NCBI GenBank assembly: GCA_963734865.1 | Contig: CAVTIV010000023.1 | Coordinates: 85,188-149,187, forward strand | Direction: 5' to 3' | Length of the DNA stretch: 64,000 bases | Source of the DNA: CBDCUW01 sp963734865 | GTDB lineage: Bacteria; Planctomycetota; Planctomycetia; Pirellulales; Pirellulaceae | Shown: piece by piece, positions 61,004-64,000 of the stretch | Numbering within the stretch: position 1 is the first letter of the stretch | How the letters are laid out: the number at the start of each line of letters is the position of its first letter | Made by a program: the position numbers and the translations under genes | Notes under the pieces: generated by a model | Seen by the model: the letters and a program-made list of their open reading frames with translations, nothing else | Told to the model about the DNA's origin: nothing | The model's database searches: none

Positions 61004-64000
61004 TCAAAGGTCATATTCGTACTCATAACTATCGCTAAAGCTCTCAACCGCTTCTTTGAGGGCCTTCGCTTTTGCGATTACTTCGACCGGATCGTCGAAG
61101 TCTACGTGTGGAATTCGTCAAACGCCCCCTGAAGCGACTCGAGCTTTTTATAGAGGGAAATCGCGGCGCCGACGGCACCTCCGATCTTGACTTTGAATTT
61201 TGGCAACAACGATTTGAGCGTATCGATGTAGATCTGAACGATAGCCTTTTGGACAGAACGCCAGCCAAGATACTCCACCTGCCGACCCAGGTCGTAGAGG
61301 TCAAAGCCTCCTGGCGCTCCATCGACGATAGCTCTCAGGCCTGAATCCTGTAGTCGATAACCGGCTTCTATCAGCGGCGCAGAGGCCTCTCGCACGACAA
61401 CGATCGCTTTGAGTCCCGCTTTCGCAAAGTTCCATTGGATGTTCAAGTCAATCGAAATGGAAATCGAGATTGATATCAATGAGAATAGGCCCGTCGGATC
61501 CACACGGTTGACGGGATTCACATTTGCATAGAGATATTTGTGCAGAGTAACCGGATCGTTCAATATTCCGTCGAAAGAATCCCTACTTGTGAACCGGCCC
61601 AACTGCGTGTCGAGGTGTCTGGTGCAAATAGTCCCATCCGGTTAGGCTATCTCTCACCTCGCCAGCAAACAGGTGTGTTGTTTCCGTGACTCCTTCTCGT
61701 CCGACGATTTCGCCAAACGCATCATAAATAAGACGATCTGTGAGACTACCATTGTTGCTCGTAAGGACGCGTGTACTTCCCAATCCATCGACGTGGTAGA
61801 ACGACTTGCCGGTGTCGCCGTGGCGGTTTTGAGAGATCAGATCGAGGCCGTGGACGTAGGAGACTTTGATGATGCCGCCGGGGGTGTACTCTTCGAGGAC
61901 CTGAGCATAGGGGCGGTTGGCGTCGATCAGGAAGCGGGATTCTTCACTGGCTCCCTCGGATCGACGGTCTTTGAGATTCGGATGCCGTCAGCGTCGTATT
62001 CGTAGGCGACATCATCGATGCCGTCCGCATTCGTGTCGACTGCGATCAGACGGTTCTCGACGTCCCAATCGTAGAAGACTTGATCGACCCCAGCGGTCGC
62101 TTTGCTGAGCGTGTTGCCGTTGTCGTCGTAGCCGTAGGTCGTCGCAACACCGTTGATCGCTTCCTCCAGCAGTCGATCGTTGTCGTCGTAAGTGTAACTG
62201 GTTACGCCCTTCGTCCGTATCGTCGCGTGTCTGCCGGTTGCCGACATCATCGTAGGTGTAATCGATGCTGCGTGTGGCATGCTCGCACCAGGATCGAAGA
62301 TGTCTTCACTCGTCAGGCGATACAACTCGTCGTAGTCGTACTGGACCCGCCGGCCGTCGTGCTCGGTCATCGCGGTCCGGTTACCGACACGGTCGAGTTC
62401 GTACGCGAAACTGGCAAAAACCTCGTCGGTTGTCGTGTTCTTGTGCTCGACCAATGTCAGACGGTTCTGTTCGTCGTACTCGCGTCGTTCCTGCGTGCTG
62501 TTCGGGAACTGGGTTTGCACCAACCTTCCCGCAGCGTCATAGCTGTAGCTGGTCAGGTCACCTTCGGGGTCGGTGACGGTTTCGATCCGATTCAGCGGAT
62601 CGAAGGTGTAGACCGTCGTGCGTGATGCGTTCGATGGAACATCGTGGTCACCGATCGTACGGTTGCCCGCCGCGTCGTAGGCGTATTCGATGTTTGCGCC
62701 ATCAGGATCGGCTCTCGAAACGAGGCGGCTCCGCTCGTCATAATCGAAATCGGTGACGCCCCGACTGTCGGTGACCGTGTCGCGCTGGCCCGTGACCGTG
62801 TAGCTGTACTCGACCGAACTGCCATCGGGGAATTCCTTGGCGGCCAGTTGATTCGCGACATCATAGTCATAGGTGATCGTTTGTCCGTTGAAGTCGGTCG
62901 TGCTGGTCACATTGCCGACAACGTTGTATTCCATCTCGGACCGTTGACCGAGAGGCAACACGGTCGCCGTGCGACGCCCGAGTCCGTCATATTCAAAACT
63001 CGTCGTGTGGTCGTTTGCGTCCGTTTGCGTGGTCAGGTTGCCGAGTTCGTCGTAGTCGAACTCGGTCCGCAGTTCCTCAAGTGCATCCGTCGCGGAGTCG
63101 GTCACGAACTGAATGACGGCTTTCAATCGTCCAGCCGCGTCGTACTCGTACCCGGTCGAGTTCCCATTCGCATCCGTACGAGAGCTGAGTTGCCGATTGG
63201 CATTGAAGCGCTCTTTACACGCGAGTTGTCGGAATCATCGTTCGGCGTCGCATCGGGCAGGATTGTCTCGGTCAACAATCCTCCGCTGGAGTAGACGAAC
63301 TTGGTGGTGTTCCCGAGGGGATCGGTGCTGGCGATTCGGCGGCCTTTGCTGTCGTAGCGGTCAACGAATCGCGGGTTGTCCGTAAGGTCACCCGGCGTAT
63401 CGTCGGCCAGAATCGTTTGCAGGACATTGCCATTGGCGTCGTATACGAACTCCGTTCGATTACCCAGTTCATCCATTTGGGCGATCGTGCGACCAGCTCG
63501 ATCGTAAACCGTTTCGGTGAAGGGGTTATCCGAGGGATCGAGGTCATTCGGATCAGCGGCCGTCACGGCGGGGAAAATCGTTTTGGTCTGCCTCCCCACC
63601 GAATCGTACGTGAATCGCGTGATGCGTCCCGCCTCGTCGATCTGGGCACGCACCTGACCCGCAGCATCGTACTGCGTCTTCGTTCGCGGATTATCGGCGT
63701 CTGTTCCCACTGTTTCATCGGGGAAGATTGTTTCCATCAGTTGTCCGCGATCGTCGTAGACAAACCTGGTGCTGCGTCCGAGTCCATCGATTGCTTCGAC
63801 CCGATTTCCAACCGTGTCATACTTTGTTTCGCTTTGGCTCAGGATGACGCCATCCTGCTTGACAAAACTCTTCGTGACTCGCCCCTCGCTGTCGTACTCA
63901 TTCTCGGTGACGACCGTACTCGGGCCGCTCGCCGTCGTGAACAGCACCGTTTCGGTGAGCTGATTGCCGTTGCCGTCGTAGGTGAACGTGCGTGCCGTTC
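61004..64000 (-). CDS. Rhs/YD-repeat protein, 5' end beyond window (four frame breaks)
   Basis: Reading minus from the right edge, YD repeats run continuously (TFTYDGNGNQLTE; TRFVYDDRGQLMETIFP; FDYDELGNLTTQTDANDHT; YEYDADGIRISKTVD), ending in the Rhs core (GLGSTRVLTSNNGSLTDRL; HLDTQLGRFTSRDSFDG; NVNPVNRVDPTGLFS). Four single-base gaps break the frame: near 63209-63214, 61951-61956, 61618-61625 and 61103-61108. Each is fixed by adding one base, in most cases a G. With the last fix the protein ends DDPVEVIAKAKALKEAVESF and then SDSYEYEYDL at a TGA (61004). The approximately 165 residues after DPTG are the variable C-terminal tip. Rhs proteins are large secreted or surface proteins, often carrying toxins. 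Confidence 0.85.

Overview
The window (about 57-60% GC by eye) reads as a chromosome segment of a marine-type planctomycete, most like the Pirellulaceae (Rhodopirellula relatives). The evidence is the gene families: a DUF1559 pilin-like protein, DUF1501 proteins, a Planctomycete-type cytochrome c domain, a PVC-type propeller/haem protein, the futalosine menaquinone route, and many secreted hydrolases with lipoprotein or RR-type signals. The assignment is inferred from gene content, not from a marker gene.

Left part (1-28 kb) is mostly core genome. On the minus strand lie a TPR/alpha-2-macroglobulin protein cut by the left window edge, a coiled-coil secreted protein, citrate synthase, and two conserved blocks: purA-uppS-cdsA (purine, undecaprenyl and phospholipid precursors) and phoH-pgpH-ybeY-CNNM transporter (RNA metabolism, c-di-AMP-type HD signalling, rRNA maturation, ion transport). 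An SGNH hydrolase and a glutathione peroxidase follow. On the plus strand are an MFS transporter with a clear terminator and aspS. Then come a lipoprotein, mqnC and mqnA (minus), and a pterin-binding DHPS-like gene translationally coupled to pabB (plus), followed by tRNA-Lys(CTT).

Middle part (28-32 kb) is repeat-rich. It holds a 240-bp nested palindrome, a DUF1559 gene with a small lipoprotein bracketed by inverted copies of one repeat family, and a 165-190-bp direct repeat that abuts a truncated gene.

Right part (32-57 kb) is a minus-strand accessory cluster of secreted carbohydrate-active and ester-hydrolase type genes: apiosidase/DUF4038-like glycosidases, a pectate lyase remnant, DUF4185 pairs, serine beta-lactamase-fold hydrolases, nucleoside-hydrolase-like proteins, a DUF6807 (PmoA) protein, PhoD and propeller-cytochrome proteins. 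It looks like a plant or algal polysaccharide utilisation region. Strikingly, about ten of its genes are truncated, internally deleted or joined to pieces of other genes, often in frame. The end of the window (57-64 kb) holds a small secreted protein, another repeat cluster, an alpha/beta hydrolase, a DUF1501 protein, and the 3' part of an Rhs/YD-repeat gene that runs off the right edge.

At least a dozen otherwise well conserved genes carry a single frame break, nearly all explained by one missing base (often a G in a short G run) or by a lost GC dinucleotide. This points to uncorrected sequencing or assembly errors rather than mass gene decay, and any gene call here should be read with that in mind.
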